DNA of 64,000 nt from Pseudomonas turukhanskensis (GTDB lineage Bacteria; Pseudomonadota; Gammaproteobacteria; Pseudomonadales; Pseudomonadaceae), in contig NZ_BSFN01000013.1 of NCBI RefSeq assembly GCF_027922365.1, positions 1 to 64,000 on the forward strand. The letters are read 5' to 3'. The notes under the pieces were generated by a model. It made no database searches and had not been told where the DNA came from. It saw only the letters and a program-made list of their open reading frames with translations. The position numbers and the translations under genes are program-made. Below are positions 35,737 to 44,850 of this stretch, piece after piece; position 1 is the first letter of the stretch; every line of letters starts with the position of its first letter.

Positions 35737-37431
35737 ATGAATGACATCGTTACCCTCACCGGCCTTGCCAAACAGCTGGTTATTGCCGAAGTGCTGGATG
35801 AGAAAAGCGCCAAGCAGGCCCACGCGCAGGCGCAGCGCAACAAGATTTCGCTGGTGACCTACCTGGTGCAGAACCGCCTGGTTAAAAGTCGCGTGCTGGC
35901 GGAAATGGCCGCTGAACAGTTTGGCGTGTCGTTCTTCGACATGACCAGCCTGGACAAAGACTCGCAGCCCAAAGAGCTAGTGGCCGAAAAACTGGTACGT
36001 CAGCATCGCGCCCTGCCTTTATGGAAGCGCGGCAACAAGCTATTCGTGGCCATCTCGGATCCGACCAACCACCAGGCCATCACCGATATCCAGTTCAGCA
36101 CGGGGCTGAATACCGAAGCGATCCTTGTGGAGGACGATAAGCTCGGCGAAGCCATCGAGAAGTTTTTTGAGTCTGCCACTGGCGGCCTGGACGATCTTGG
36201 TGATCTGGATCTCGACATTGAAGCGGTCGACGACGAGGGCGGCGGTAAAGAAGAGAGCCAGGAGGCGGACGACGCACCGGTGGTGCGCTTCGTTAATAAG
36301 ATGTTGCTGGACGCCATCAAGATGGGCTCGTCCGACCTGCACTTTGAACCGTACGAAAAAACCTACCGGGTGCGTTTTCGTACTGACGGCATCCTGCATG
36401 AAATCGCCCGCCCACCGATTCAACTGGCGCCACGTATTTCCGCCCGCTTGAAGGTAATGGCCAGTTTGGATATTTCCGAGCGCCGTAAGCCGCAGGATGG
36501 CCGGATCAAGATGCGTATCTCGAAAAGCAAGTCCATCGACTTTCGCGTCAGCACCTGCCCGACGCTGTGGGGCGAGAAGATCGTAATGCGGATTCTCGAC
36601 TCTTCCAGCGCGCAGATGGGTATCGATGCGCTGGGCTATGAAGAGTCGCAAAAAGAGCTTTATCTCTCGGCGCTTAAACAGCCCCAAGGCATGATTCTGG
36701 TTACCGGCCCTACCGGTTCGGGCAAAACCGTTTCGCTGTATACCGGCCTGAATATTCTCAATACCGCCGACGTGAATATTTCTACCGCAGAAGACCCGGT
36801 GGAAATCAACCTGGAAGGGATTAACCAGGTCAACGTTAACCCCAAACAGGGCATGGACTTTACGGCGGCACTGAAGTCTTTCCTGCGTCAGGACCCGGAT
36901 ATCATCATGGTGGGCGAGATCCGTGACCTGGACACCGCTTCCATTGCAGTAAAGGCCGCGCAAACCGGGCACATGGTGATGTCGACGCTGCACACCAACA
37001 GCGCTGCGGAAACCCTGACGCGCTTGCGCAATATGGGTGTGCCGTCGTTTAACATCGCCACCTCGGTAAACCTGATCATTGCCCAGCGCTTGGCGCGCAA
37101 ACTCTGCAACCAGTGCAAGAAGGAAGTACAAATTCCTGCCGAAGCGCTGTTGGAAGAAGGCTTTCCTGCCGATGCCATCGGCAAATTCAAGATTTACGGC
37201 CCGGTAGGCTGTGATGCATGCAATGGTGGCTATAAAGGCCGTGTCGGGATTTATGAAGTAGTTAAAAACACGCCGGCGCTACAACGCATTATCATGGAGG
37301 AAGGCAACTCCATCGATATCTCGGTGCAGATGCGCAAAGACGGCTTCAATGACCTGCGTACATCGGCGCTGATGAAGGCCATGCAAGGTGTCACCAGCCT
37401 CGAAGAAGTAAACCGCGTGACTAAGGATTAA
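35737..37431 (+). CDS. pilB: Type IV pilus extension ATPase PilB
   Basis: A 564-residue hexameric ATPase powering pilus assembly at the inner membrane. The N-terminal T2SSE_N domain (residues 1-145) is followed by an acidic linker (150-180), then the ATPase with Walker A GPTGSGKT (324-331), the Asp box (STAEDPVE), Walker B (DIIMVGEIRD), the His box and the zinc tetra-cysteine (LCNQC, GCDAC). It is first of pilBCD, followed by pilC after three bases. Confidence 0.97.
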   Translation: MNDIVTLTGLAKQLVIAEVLDEKSAKQAHAQAQRNKISLVTYLVQNRLVKSRVLAEMAAEQFGVSFFDMTSLDKDSQPKELVAEKLVRQHRALPLWKRGNKLFVAISDPTNHQAITDIQFSTGLNTEAILVEDDKLGEAIEKFFESATGGLDDLGDLDLDIEAVDDEGGGKEESQEADDAPVVRFVNKMLLDAIKMGSSDLHFEPYEKTYRVRFRTDGILHEIARPPIQLAPRISARLKVMASLDISERRKPQDGRIKMRISKSKSIDFRVSTCPTLWGEKIVMRILDSSSAQMGIDALGYEESQKELYLSALKQPQGMILVTGPTGSGKTVSLYTGLNILNTADVNISTAEDPVEINLEGINQVNVNPKQGMDFTAALKSFLRQDPDIIMVGEIRDLDTASIAVKAAQTGHMVMSTLHTNSAAETLTRLRNMGVPSFNIATSVNLIIAQRLARKLCNQCKKEVQIPAEALLEEGFPADAIGKFKIYGPVGCDACNGGYKGRVGIYEVVKNTPALQRIIMEEGNSIDISVQMRKDGFNDLRTSALMKAMQGVTSLEEVNRVTKD

Positions 37432-37434
37432 GCC

Positions 37435-38655
37435 ATGGCCGTTAAAGCACTTAAAACCAGCACCTTCAGCTGGGAAGGCACCGATAGGAAAGGCGCCAAG
37501 ATCAAAGGCGAAACCAGCGGCCAGAACCCCGCCTTGGTCAAAGCACAACTGCGCAAGCAAGGCATCAACCCTACTAAAGTGCGCAAAAAGTCCGCATCGC
37601 TGTTTGGTGGTGCCGGCAAAAAAATCAAACCCATGGACATTGCCCTGTTTGCACGGCAAATGGCGACCATGATGAAAGCGGGCGTACCGTTGTTGCAGTC
37701 CTTCGACATTATTGCCGAAGGCCTGGATAACCAGAATATGCGCAAGCTGGTTGAGGACCTGAAACAGTACGTCGCCGCTGGTAATAGCTTTGCTTCGGCC
37801 CTGCGCTCCAAGCCTCTTTATTTCGACGACCTGTTCTGCAACCTGGTGGAGGCCGGCGAACAAGCGGGCGCACTGGAAGATTTGCTGGACCGCGTTGCAA
37901 CCTATAAAGAAAAAACCGAAGCGCTGAAATCCAAGATTAAAAAAGCCATGAACTACCCAATCGCGGTGGTTCTGGTTGCGTGCATCGTTACGGCTATTTT
38001 GCTGATTAAAGTGGTTCCGCAGTTTGAATCGGTGTTCGCCAACTTCGGCGCCGAACTGCCCGCATTTACCCAGTTCGTAATTGGCCTATCCAAAGGGCTG
38101 CAAGAGTGGTGGTGGGTGTTTCTCGGTGCCATTTTTGGTATTGGCTTTGCCTTTAGCGAAACAAAAAAACGCTCGGAAAAATTCCGCAACGGCTTGGACC
38201 GCTTTATCCTGAAAGCCCCCGTTGTCGGCGATATCGTCTACAAATCTTCGGTTGCCCGTTACGCTCGTACGCTGGCTACTACTTTTGCTGCCGGTGTACC
38301 GCTGGTTGAAGCGTTGGACTCCGTTGCCGGCGCTACCGGGAATATCATCTTTAAAAACGCAGTGAACCAGGTGAAGCAAGACGTCACCTCCGGCATGCAA
38401 CTGAACTTCTCCATGCGTGGAACCGGCGTTTTCCCCTCAATGGCAATTCAGATGACTGCCATCGGTGAAGAGTCCGGCGCCCTCGATATGATGCTGGATA
38501 AAGTCGCGAGCTATTACGAAGCCGAAGTCGACAACGCCGTAGATGGCCTGACCTCGCTGATGGAGCCCATCATCATGTCCGTTCTCGGCGTTCTGGTCGG
38601 CGGCCTGATCGTGGCGATGTACCTGCCAATCTTTGCCCTGGGTGCCGTGGTTTAA
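37435..38655 (+). CDS. pilC: Type IV pilus inner membrane platform protein PilC
   Basis: A 406-residue GspF-family protein with two T2SSF domains (about 70-195 and 275-395), each followed by membrane helices, the last one ending MSVLGVLVGGLIVAMYLPIF. It couples PilB/PilT motion to pilin polymerisation. It sits in the middle of pilBCD; pilD starts two bases after its stop. Confidence 0.97.
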   Translation: MAVKALKTSTFSWEGTDRKGAKIKGETSGQNPALVKAQLRKQGINPTKVRKKSASLFGGAGKKIKPMDIALFARQMATMMKAGVPLLQSFDIIAEGLDNQNMRKLVEDLKQYVAAGNSFASALRSKPLYFDDLFCNLVEAGEQAGALEDLLDRVATYKEKTEALKSKIKKAMNYPIAVVLVACIVTAILLIKVVPQFESVFANFGAELPAFTQFVIGLSKGLQEWWWVFLGAIFGIGFAFSETKKRSEKFRNGLDRFILKAPVVGDIVYKSSVARYARTLATTFAAGVPLVEALDSVAGATGNIIFKNAVNQVKQDVTSGMQLNFSMRGTGVFPSMAIQMTAIGEESGALDMMLDKVASYYEAEVDNAVDGLTSLMEPIIMSVLGVLVGGLIVAMYLPIFALGAVV

Positions 38656-38657
38656 AC

Positions 38658-39530
38658 ATGCCCGTTATCGAATTTCTGGCCAGCTCAACGCTGGCCTTTG
38701 TTTTTTGCGCTCTTGTGCTCGGCTTGCTGATTGGCAGCTTTCTCAATGTGGTGATCTATCGCCTGCCGGTGATGATGAAACGCGACTGGCAGCAGCAAGC
38801 GCGTGAGATCCTTGAGCTACCGCCTGAGCCCAAGGGCAAAACCTTCAACCTGATACTGCCCAACTCCAGTTGCCCGCACTGCAATCACGAAATCAAAGCC
38901 TGGGAAAATATCCCCGTCGTCAGCTACCTGGCCCTGCGCGGCAAGTGCTCTTCGTGCAAAGCGCCTATCAGCAAACGTTATCCACTGGTTGAGCTGGCGT
39001 GCGGCGTGTTGTCGGCCTACGTTGCCTGGCATTTTGGCTTCACCTGGCAAGCCGGCGCCATGCTGCTGCTCACCTGGGGCCTGTTGGCGATGAGCCTGAT
39101 CGATGCCGACCACCAACTGCTGCCGGATGCCTTGGTGCTGCCGTTGCTGTGGATCGGCCTGATCATCAACCAATACGGCTTGTTCGCCAGCCCGCAAGAC
39201 GCGCTGATCGGCGCTATCGCTGGCTACCTGAGCCTATGGTCGGTGTATTGGCTGTTCAAGTTGGTGACCGGCAAGGAAGGCATGGGCTACGGCGACTTCA
39301 AGTTGCTGGCCATGCTCGGCGCCTGGGGTGGCTGGCAGGTGTTGCCGCTGACTATTTTGCTGTCGTCGCTGGTGGGCGCGGTGTTGGGCGTGATCATGCT
39401 GCGTTTGCGCAATGCCGAGACCAGCACGCCGATCCCGTTCGGCCCTTACCTGGCGATTGCCGGCTGGATTGCTTTGCTTTGGGGTGATCAAATAACCGGC
39501 ACCTACCTTCAGATCGCCGGATTTAAATGA
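38658..39530 (+). CDS. pilD: Prepilin peptidase / N-methyltransferase PilD
   Basis: A 290-residue polytopic membrane enzyme that cleaves prepilin leaders and methylates the new N-terminus. The cytoplasmic tetra-cysteine motif (CPHC..CSSCKAP) is complete. The two catalytic aspartates lie in SLIDADHQLLPD and GYGDFKLL. It must process both Gly(-1) and Ala(-1) prepilins found in this window. It overlaps coaE by ATGA. Confidence 0.97.
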   Translation: MPVIEFLASSTLAFVFCALVLGLLIGSFLNVVIYRLPVMMKRDWQQQAREILELPPEPKGKTFNLILPNSSCPHCNHEIKAWENIPVVSYLALRGKCSSCKAPISKRYPLVELACGVLSAYVAWHFGFTWQAGAMLLLTWGLLAMSLIDADHQLLPDALVLPLLWIGLIINQYGLFASPQDALIGAIAGYLSLWSVYWLFKLVTGKEGMGYGDFKLLAMLGAWGGWQVLPLTILLSSLVGAVLGVIMLRLRNAETSTPIPFGPYLAIAGWIALLWGDQITGTYLQIAGFK

Positions 39531-40138
39531 CTACACCCTGGATTCTTGGGCTCACGGGCGGTATCGGCAGTGGCAAGAGCGCTGTCGCGCAGCACTTTAT
39601 CGACCTGGGCGTGCATTGCGTGGACGCCGACCACGCGGCCCGCTGGGTGGTGGAACCCGGCAAACCGGCCCTGGCGGCCATCGTTGAGCATTTTGGCCCG
39701 GACGTGTTGCAGGCCAATGGTGAGCTGGACCGCACCGCACTGCGTCATCGCATCTTTCAAGCGCCGGAAGAACGTCGTTGGCTGGAGGCATTGCTGCACC
39801 CGCTGATCGGGGAAGAAATTGTGGCTAGCCTGGCCAGTGCAAAATCGCCGTATGCGATTCTGGTGTCGCCGCTGTTGGTGGAGTCTGGCCAGCATAAGTT
39901 GACCCAGCGCGTGCTGGTGGTGGACGCCCCCGAGCAGTTGCAATTGCAGCGCACCATGCTGCGCGATCAGGCGTCTGAGGAGCAGGTTCACGCCATTCTC
40001 AAGGCTCAGGCACTGCGCGAAGATCGCCTGAAGCATGCCGATGATGTGTTGCTCAATGACCGCGATTTACCCTGGCTGCAGAGCGAAGTCGAACGCCTGC
40101 ACCGTTTTTATCTCACCCTTCATGGAGGCCAGCCATGA
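39527..40138 (+). CDS. coaE: Dephospho-CoA kinase
   Basis: A 203-residue P-loop kinase (GGIGSGKSAVA at residues 11-21, then DADHAARWVVEPG) that makes CoA from dephospho-CoA. It is translationally coupled to pilD upstream (ATGA) and yacG downstream (ATGA), the classical pilBCD-coaE-yacG order. Confidence 0.96.
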   Translation: MTTPWILGLTGGIGSGKSAVAQHFIDLGVHCVDADHAARWVVEPGKPALAAIVEHFGPDVLQANGELDRTALRHRIFQAPEERRWLEALLHPLIGEEIVASLASAKSPYAILVSPLLVESGQHKLTQRVLVVDAPEQLQLQRTMLRDQASEEQVHAILKAQALREDRLKHADDVLLNDRDLPWLQSEVERLHRFYLTLHGGQP

Positions 40139-40341
40139 GCCAAGCTCCGATCGTTAAATGTCCAACTTGCGGCGCGCCCGTGGAATGGGGCCCGCAAAGT
40201 GTCAGCCGGCCGTTTTGCAGCGAGCGCTGCAAGTTGATTGATCTGGGTGCCTGGGCGGCGGAAGAACACGCCATTCCGGTCGACCCGCTGGAAGACGAGC
40301 TGTTTTCCAGCGACCTGGATATTCCGCCGCAGCGCCATTAA
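40135..40341 (+). CDS. yacG: DNA gyrase inhibitor YacG, zinc-binding
   Basis: A 68-residue zinc-finger protein with CPTC and FCSERC motifs (four cysteines). By family knowledge it binds GyrB and inhibits DNA gyrase. It ends the operon. Confidence 0.93.
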   Translation: MSQAPIVKCPTCGAPVEWGPQSVSRPFCSERCKLIDLGAWAAEEHAIPVDPLEDELFSSDLDIPPQRH

Positions 40342-40344
40342 GGT

Positions 40345-40560
40345 TTATGGCCGCATAAAGCTGTAATCGCGGTCGTCGTCCAGGTTATCCGCTAAAAATT
40401 GCAGCTCTTGCGCCAAGTCCGCAGGGCTGCGATAGCCCTTGCTCGCCTCCACCACCGCACTGAGCAACGCGCGTAGCGCCAATGCAGGCTCGTAACCTTC
40501 AGTGCCCGCTGCCTCCATGCCGCGCTGCAGGTATTCCTTGGCCCAGGTGTGCACACTCAT
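40345..40560 (-). CDS. Small conserved protein of unknown function
   Basis: A 71-residue acidic, helical protein (MSVHTWAKEYLQRGMEA.., ending DRDYSFMRP) with a good ribosome site (GAGGAG). It is convergent with yacG, three bases apart. I recognise no domain; a similar small gene follows yacG in other pseudomonads, as far as I recall. Confidence 0.7.
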   Translation of the reverse strand: MSVHTWAKEYLQRGMEAAGTEGYEPALALRALLSAVVEASKGYRSPADLAQELQFLADNLDDDRDYSFMRP

Positions 40561-40669
40561 TTCACTAACTCCTCGGTGATTTGCCGACGTGGCAGTGGTG
40601 CAGCGTGGCGATTGTGCCCGCCACCTGAGTGATACAGATCAATTGGCGGCGCGCTATAAAACCGGCGAA

Positions 40670-41365
40670 TCAGTCGTCATCTTTCCACGGCGCTTGTAGG
40701 TAACGGTCGCGGTTGAAGGTTTCCAGCCACTCCGGCTTGAACACCACCAGGGCCGTGATCAACGTGCCGTTGATAAACGCTTCGGGGAACATCACCAGCC
40801 ACAGGTAGCCGATAAAGTCTTCTAGCCAGAACGGCATGGGAAAGCGTCCGTCCAGCCACAGCACCCACAGGCCCAGCAGCACACACAGCAATGCGGCCAG
40901 GGCAGCGGGGAAGAAGCCTGAGCAGAAGATATACACAAACAGGTTTTGCGATTGCTTGCGCTCGACCCATAGCGCGCAGAGCTCGGTGACCAGTACCGGC
41001 ACCAGCACCAGCAGTACGCCGTTAACGCCGATGGCCGCGAGGTCTTGCCGGCCAATAGCGAGCAACCCCAATTGGGCAGCAAAGCCACCGAGCACCGCTA
41101 GCGGCCAGTCGAGCAACAGGGTCACGGCGGTCATGCCGATAAAGTGGAAGGAAACCCCCACCTCAAAATCGCGGCGCACCAGCCAGAGTACAAACAGCGT
41201 CAGCACCGTACCGAACAGCAAATGCTGGCGGCGGATATCGCTGAACAACTCCAACCACGGCGAGCGACAGGCCGCCCAAACAAGCGCCGGCAGGTAAATC
41301 AGCCAGCCGATGGTCAGCGTGGTGGTGGATAGCAGCTCGGCGGCGATCACAGCGTTGCCCCGCAT
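40670..41365 (-). CDS. CbiM-like energy-coupling factor permease
   Basis: A 231-residue integral membrane protein with six to seven helices, matching the energy-coupling factor/CbiM-type permease family (VSFHFIGMTAVTLLLDWPLAV; LVMFPEAFINGTLITALVVF). Substrates of the family are metal ions such as cobalt or nickel; no ATPase or other subunit is adjacent. Start uncertain: ATG at 41365 overlaps the upstream acetyltransferase gene by 19 bases, while a GTG at 41350 would overlap its stop as GTGA, a typical coupling. Confidence 0.78.
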   Translation of the reverse strand: MRGNAVIAAELLSTTTLTIGWLIYLPALVWAACRSPWLELFSDIRRQHLLFGTVLTLFVLWLVRRDFEVGVSFHFIGMTAVTLLLDWPLAVLGGFAAQLGLLAIGRQDLAAIGVNGVLLVLVPVLVTELCALWVERKQSQNLFVYIFCSGFFPAALAALLCVLLGLWVLWLDGRFPMPFWLEDFIGYLWLVMFPEAFINGTLITALVVFKPEWLETFNRDRYLQAPWKDDD

Positions 41366-41781
41366 GGTGCCCGGGTCGAGAACACCTGGATATCCTGGCG
41401 CGCCTCCCAGCCGTGTTGCGCGGCCCAAAAGGCCAATGCCGGTTCAGCATCGCTCAATACAAACACGTGGGATTTGTGGATACCCAATTCACGCAGTCGC
41501 GCCAGCGCCCCATCAAGCATGGCCTTGGCCAGCCCCTGCCCACGAAACGCTGGCGCCACCAGCAGGTGCTGCAAATAACCGCGACGCCCGTCATGGCCTA
41601 CCATCAGGCTGCCCACCAGTTGCCCCTCGCGCTCAGCCACCACGCTCAGGCCCGGGTTACGTGCGAGGTAGGCGCAGAAGGGCTCGAAGGCATCGTCCGG
41701 GCGCAGGCGGATGCTGGGCTCGGCTTGCCACAGGGCGATCAGGGCGCTGTGGTCGGCGGGCAGCACGGGGCGAATCGACAT
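41347..41781 (-). CDS. GNAT family N-acetyltransferase
   Basis: A 144-residue acetyltransferase with the acetyl-CoA loop VAPAFRGQGLAKAML (motif A, R-G-Q-G-L-A) and a C-terminal ALAFWAAQHGWEA. It resembles YpeA-type small GNAT proteins. The ribosome site is AGGAG. The substrate cannot be inferred. It overlaps the downstream permease gene. Confidence 0.85.
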   Translation of the reverse strand: MSIRPVLPADHSALIALWQAEPSIRLRPDDAFEPFCAYLARNPGLSVVAEREGQLVGSLMVGHDGRRGYLQHLLVAPAFRGQGLAKAMLDGALARLRELGIHKSHVFVLSDAEPALAFWAAQHGWEARQDIQVFSTRAPCGATL

Positions 41782-41847
41782 AGAGGACTCCTGCCTGGAT
41801 GAAAACGCAGTCTACACCGCCAGCAACAGCGGGCTAAGCTTGCAGAC

Positions 41848-42477
41848 ATGGATGACTCCGAGTACCTGCGCTTACTGACAGACCAGGCCGAACAGGCCAA
41901 CGCCCTGCTCTCCAATGCACGCAAATGGGAGCGGGAGCGGTGGGTATGCCAACGCTTTTTGCAGGCATTGAACGTACCGCACCGGCTGGAAGAGTTCAGC
42001 GCGGCCGAGCAGGACCCGCCCGACGTGCTGTTTCACAACGCGCATTTCGAGGTGTTTTTCGTGCTCGATGAAGGCCGGCGCCTTAACGATGAGTGGCGCC
42101 AGGAACTGGAGCGCCGGCGCAATGCCTACTCCCTTAGCCAGCTGGTGGAGCACGAAGCGAGGCCGCGCAAGATTCGTGCTGCAGAACTGCAAAACCGTCT
42201 GGCCCCCACGCTGCGCAAAAAAGCGGCGAGTTACCGCGAGCGCGGGATCGATATCGCCAACCTCGACATGCTTGCCTACGTAAATCTCAAGCGCGAGATC
42301 ACCGATTTCAACAGCGCTTTTGCGCCACCCACCGAGTTTCTGCACCAGGGCTGGCGCTCGCTATCGCTGCTGGGTCCGAACTTCGCTAGGGTGCTGTTTG
42401 CCCATCCCACGGCACCGAATTTTCTGCGGATAAACCTGGGGCGCACGGTGCTTCTGGATATCGGTATCAGCCTGTAA
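41848..42477 (+). CDS. DUF1780 family protein
   Basis: A 209-residue cytoplasmic protein of the DUF1780 family, found mainly in pseudomonads. The N-terminal half has an endonuclease-like pattern (LGVP-type LNVPHRLEEF, DPPDVLF, FEVFFVLDEGRR). No function is established. It is divergent from the acetyltransferase gene and precedes the DUF3094 gene, as in P. aeruginosa near ndh. Confidence 0.75.
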   Translation: MDDSEYLRLLTDQAEQANALLSNARKWERERWVCQRFLQALNVPHRLEEFSAAEQDPPDVLFHNAHFEVFFVLDEGRRLNDEWRQELERRRNAYSLSQLVEHEARPRKIRAAELQNRLAPTLRKKAASYRERGIDIANLDMLAYVNLKREITDFNSAFAPPTEFLHQGWRSLSLLGPNFARVLFAHPTAPNFLRINLGRTVLLDIGISL

Positions 42478-42562
42478 GCGTTATTTTTGTGTAATACGCG
42501 TATTACATTGAGCCAGATCAAATCCCACGACTAGAATGACTGCATCCCACACGAGGCCTGCC

Positions 42563-42736
42563 ATGTCCAGCCGACTCAGTCCTGATGACCAACAACGTGT
42601 CGACCAGTACCTCAGTGCGCCCCAGCACCAGGTCGAGCGCAGGCCGTTTCGTCCGTGGTTTCTGCTTTTTATCGTGCTGGCCTCGGTCATTGGCCTGGGT
42701 CTACTCAGCCGCTTACTCAGCCGGTTAGTGCTATGA
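42563..42736 (+). CDS. DUF3094 small membrane protein
   Basis: A 57-residue protein with an N-terminal SRLSPDDQQRVDQYLSAP block and one C-terminal membrane helix (FLLFIVLASVIGLGLLSRLL), the DUF3094 pattern. The ATG at 42563 is preferred over the earlier one because GAGG lies upstream and family members start MS.RLS. It lies 63 bases before ndh and may be co-transcribed with it. Confidence 0.8.
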   Translation: MSSRLSPDDQQRVDQYLSAPQHQVERRPFRPWFLLFIVLASVIGLGLLSRLLSRLVL

Positions 42737-42799
42737 GCTGCTTCGCGCTCGCCTCGCCGGCTTTGCCCCGAATCCCTGAAAGCCTTATGAGATATCACC

Positions 42800-44101
42800 A
42801 TGTCCCATCGCATCATTATTGTCGGCGGCGGCGCCGGCGGCTTGGAGCTTGCTACCCGCCTGGGTAAGACCCTGGGTAAACGCGACCTGGCGCGCGTTAC
42901 TCTGGTCGACGCCAACCTCACCCATATCTGGAAACCGCTGCTGCATGAAGTGGCGGCCGGCTCGTTGAACTCATCCGAAGATGAACTCAACTATGTCGCC
43001 CAGGCCAAGTGGAACCACTTCGAGTTTCAGTTGGGGCGTATGGAGGGGCTGGATCGCAGCGCGAAAAAAATCCAACTCTCGGCCACCTTGGATGAACAGG
43101 GCGAAGAACTGGTGCCTGCACGCTCGCTGGACTACGACACCCTGGTGATCGCCGTCGGCAGTACTACCAATGATTTCGGCACCCCGGGCGCGGCGCAAAA
43201 CTGCCTGTTTCTCGATACGCGCGTGCAGGCCGAGCGTTTTCACCGCCAGTTGCTCAACCACTATATGCGCGCCCATGCCAACCAGGCCGGAAGCGCCGAA
43301 CAGATCAGCGTGGCGATAGTGGGCGCCGGCGCGACCGGCGTTGAACTGGCAGCCGAACTGCACCACGCGGCGCATGAGCTGGCCGCTTATGGGCTGGACA
43401 GCATCAAGCCGGAAAACATGCGCATCACGCTGATTGAAGCGGGCCCACGGGTGTTGCCGGCGCTGCCCGAGCGGATCGGCCAGCCCGTGCATAAAACTCT
43501 GGAGAAACTCGGGGTTACGGTGCTGACCAATGCAGCGGTCAGCGAGGTGACGCGCGACAGCTTGAAAACAGCGCAGGGGCAGGATATTCCCGCCAGCCTC
43601 AAGGTGTGGGCAGCGGGCATTCGTGCGCCGGACTTCCTCAAGGACCTGGACGGGCTGGAGAGCAACCGCATCAATCAATTGCAAGTGCGGCCGACGTTGC
43701 AGACCACCCGCGACGACAACATTTTTGCCTTCGGCGATTGCGCGGCGTGCCCGCAGCCGGGTGAGGACGGTCGCAATGTACCGCCACGGGCGCAAGCGGC
43801 TCACCAACAGGCGTCGCTGCTGGCCAAATCGCTGAAGCTGCGGATTGAAGGCAAAGCGTTGCCCACTTATCGCTACCACGATTACGGCTCGTTGATTTCG
43901 TTGGCGAGCTTTTCGGCGGTCGGCAACCTGATGGGTAATCTGACCGGCAGCGTGATGCTGGAAGGCTGGTTGGCGCGAATGTTTTACGTGTCGCTATACC
44001 GCATGCACCAGATGGCGCTTTACGGCGTGTTCCGCACCATGATGCTGATGCTCAGCGACCGTATCGGCCGCGGCACCGAGCCACGCTTGAAGCTGCATTA
44101 A
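42800..44101 (+). CDS. ndh: Type II NADH dehydrogenase
   Basis: A 433-residue NDH-2 flavoenzyme that passes electrons from NADH to quinone without proton pumping. The FAD motif IIIVGGGAGGLELA (residues 5-18), the NADH motif VAIVGAGATGVELAAEL, and the quinone/FAD region FAFGDCAACP, AQAAHQQA are present. The C-terminal helix for membrane attachment is visible (YRMHQMALYGVFRTMMLML). A strong terminator follows. Confidence 0.95.
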   Translation: MSHRIIIVGGGAGGLELATRLGKTLGKRDLARVTLVDANLTHIWKPLLHEVAAGSLNSSEDELNYVAQAKWNHFEFQLGRMEGLDRSAKKIQLSATLDEQGEELVPARSLDYDTLVIAVGSTTNDFGTPGAAQNCLFLDTRVQAERFHRQLLNHYMRAHANQAGSAEQISVAIVGAGATGVELAAELHHAAHELAAYGLDSIKPENMRITLIEAGPRVLPALPERIGQPVHKTLEKLGVTVLTNAAVSEVTRDSLKTAQGQDIPASLKVWAAGIRAPDFLKDLDGLESNRINQLQVRPTLQTTRDDNIFAFGDCAACPQPGEDGRNVPPRAQAAHQQASLLAKSLKLRIEGKALPTYRYHDYGSLISLASFSAVGNLMGNLTGSVMLEGWLARMFYVSLYRMHQMALYGVFRTMMLMLSDRIGRGTEPRLKLH

Positions 44102-44106
44102 AAACA

Positions 44107-44138
44107 TACAAAAGGCGCACCTCGGTGCGCCTTTTGTA
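44107..44138 (+). terminator. Terminator after ndh
   Basis: A 15-base perfect stem TACAAAAGGCGCACC / GGTGCGCCTTTTGTA (44107-44121 with 44124-44138) with T-rich flank. Confidence 0.92.
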
Positions 44139-44200
44139 TTTGATTTTTGCTTCTGCGCATTTCACCGATCGAGATTGAGCGAGCTAGAGCAGTGCAAGGC

Positions 44201-44258
44201 AAAAATCTTTTTTGAAGCGCAGTTGGCTGTAGCCAATGAGCATTCAAAAAAGATTTTT
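44201..44258. repeat. Perfect 16-bp inverted repeat with inner hairpin
   Basis: AAAAATCTTTTTTGAA (44201-44216) is repeated inverted at 44243-44258, and the loop contains a second stem TTGGCT / AGCCAA (44223-44236). It is flanked by AGTGCAAGGC and ACGCAGCAATG. It lies between the ndh and tRNA terminators, so it is not an obvious terminator of either; it resembles a family of extragenic elements I have seen in pseudomonads. Confidence 0.7.
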
Positions 44259-44307
44259 AACGCAGCAATGCCGACGCGCAGCCAATCGACTCCTGACAAC
44301 ACAAACA

Positions 44308-44335
44308 AAAAAGGCGCCCCGAAGGGCGCCTCTTT
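44308..44335 (-). terminator. Terminator of the tRNA operon
   Basis: Stem AGGCGCCC / GGGCGCCT (44312-44319 with 44324-44331); on the minus strand it is followed by TTTTTTGTTTG. It is downstream of tRNA-Lys. Confidence 0.85.
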
Positions 44336-44401
44336 TGTTGGATACTCCGTCTTTCAACGTTTCTCCTAAGATTTAACTCTTTAAACATCAAGAGCCAAAA
44401 A

Positions 44402-44477
44402 TGGTGGGTCGTGTGGGACTCGAACCTACGACCAATTGGTTAAAAGCCAACTGCTCTACCAACTGAGCTAACGACCC
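44402..44477 (-). tRNA. tRNA-Lys (anticodon TTT)
   Basis: 76 nucleotides including an encoded CCA. The acceptor stem GGGTCGT pairs with ACGACCC, the D-loop is AGCTCAGTTGGTAGAGC, the anticodon loop CTTTTAA gives TTT, and the T-loop is GGTTCGAGTCC. It is last of three tRNA genes in one operon. Confidence 0.97.
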
Positions 44478-44482
44478 AAAAA

Positions 44483-44559
44483 TGGTCGGGGTAAGGGGAT
44501 TCGAACTCCTGACATCCTGCTCCCAAAGCAGGCGCGCTACCGGACTGCGCTATACCCCG
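44483..44559 (-). tRNA. tRNA-Pro (anticodon TGG)
   Basis: 77 nucleotides including CCA. The acceptor stem begins CGGGGTA, the anticodon loop TTTGGGA gives TGG, and the T-arm is GGAGTTCGAATCCCC. It is middle of the tRNA operon. Confidence 0.97.
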
Positions 44560-44569
44560 GTTGAAAGAT

Positions 44570-44645
44570 TGGCTCCGCGACCAGGACTCGAACCTGGGAC
44601 CCAATGATTAACAGTCATTTGCTCTACCGACTGAGCTATCGCGGA
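44570..44645 (-). tRNA. tRNA-Asn (anticodon GTT)
   Basis: 76 nucleotides including CCA. The acceptor stem TCCGCGA pairs with TCGCGGA, and the anticodon loop CTGTTAA gives GTT. It is first of the tRNA operon; the upstream 200 bases to the DUF1631 gene are divergent and should hold the promoters. Confidence 0.97.
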
Positions 44646-44850
44646 ACTACTTGCTTCCATCTCTTTACGTCATTTGCTGTTAGGCATTTGCCGTATCGAG
44701 GCGCTGCATTTTAAGGATATTCGAAACCCTGTCAACCCCCTAAATAGCTTTTAAGACAATGATTTGCAGCAACCCAATCGCCGCTCTATGTTTGCCTGAG
44801 ATATGATCGCTGCAGGATGCATAAGCCGGCCGGCTTGAACAGGACAGTCC

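Noticed and set aside
44402..44645. tRNA cluster as integration site of a mobile element
   Set aside because: No integrase and no direct repeat of a tRNA 3' end was found nearby; neighbours are conserved core genes.
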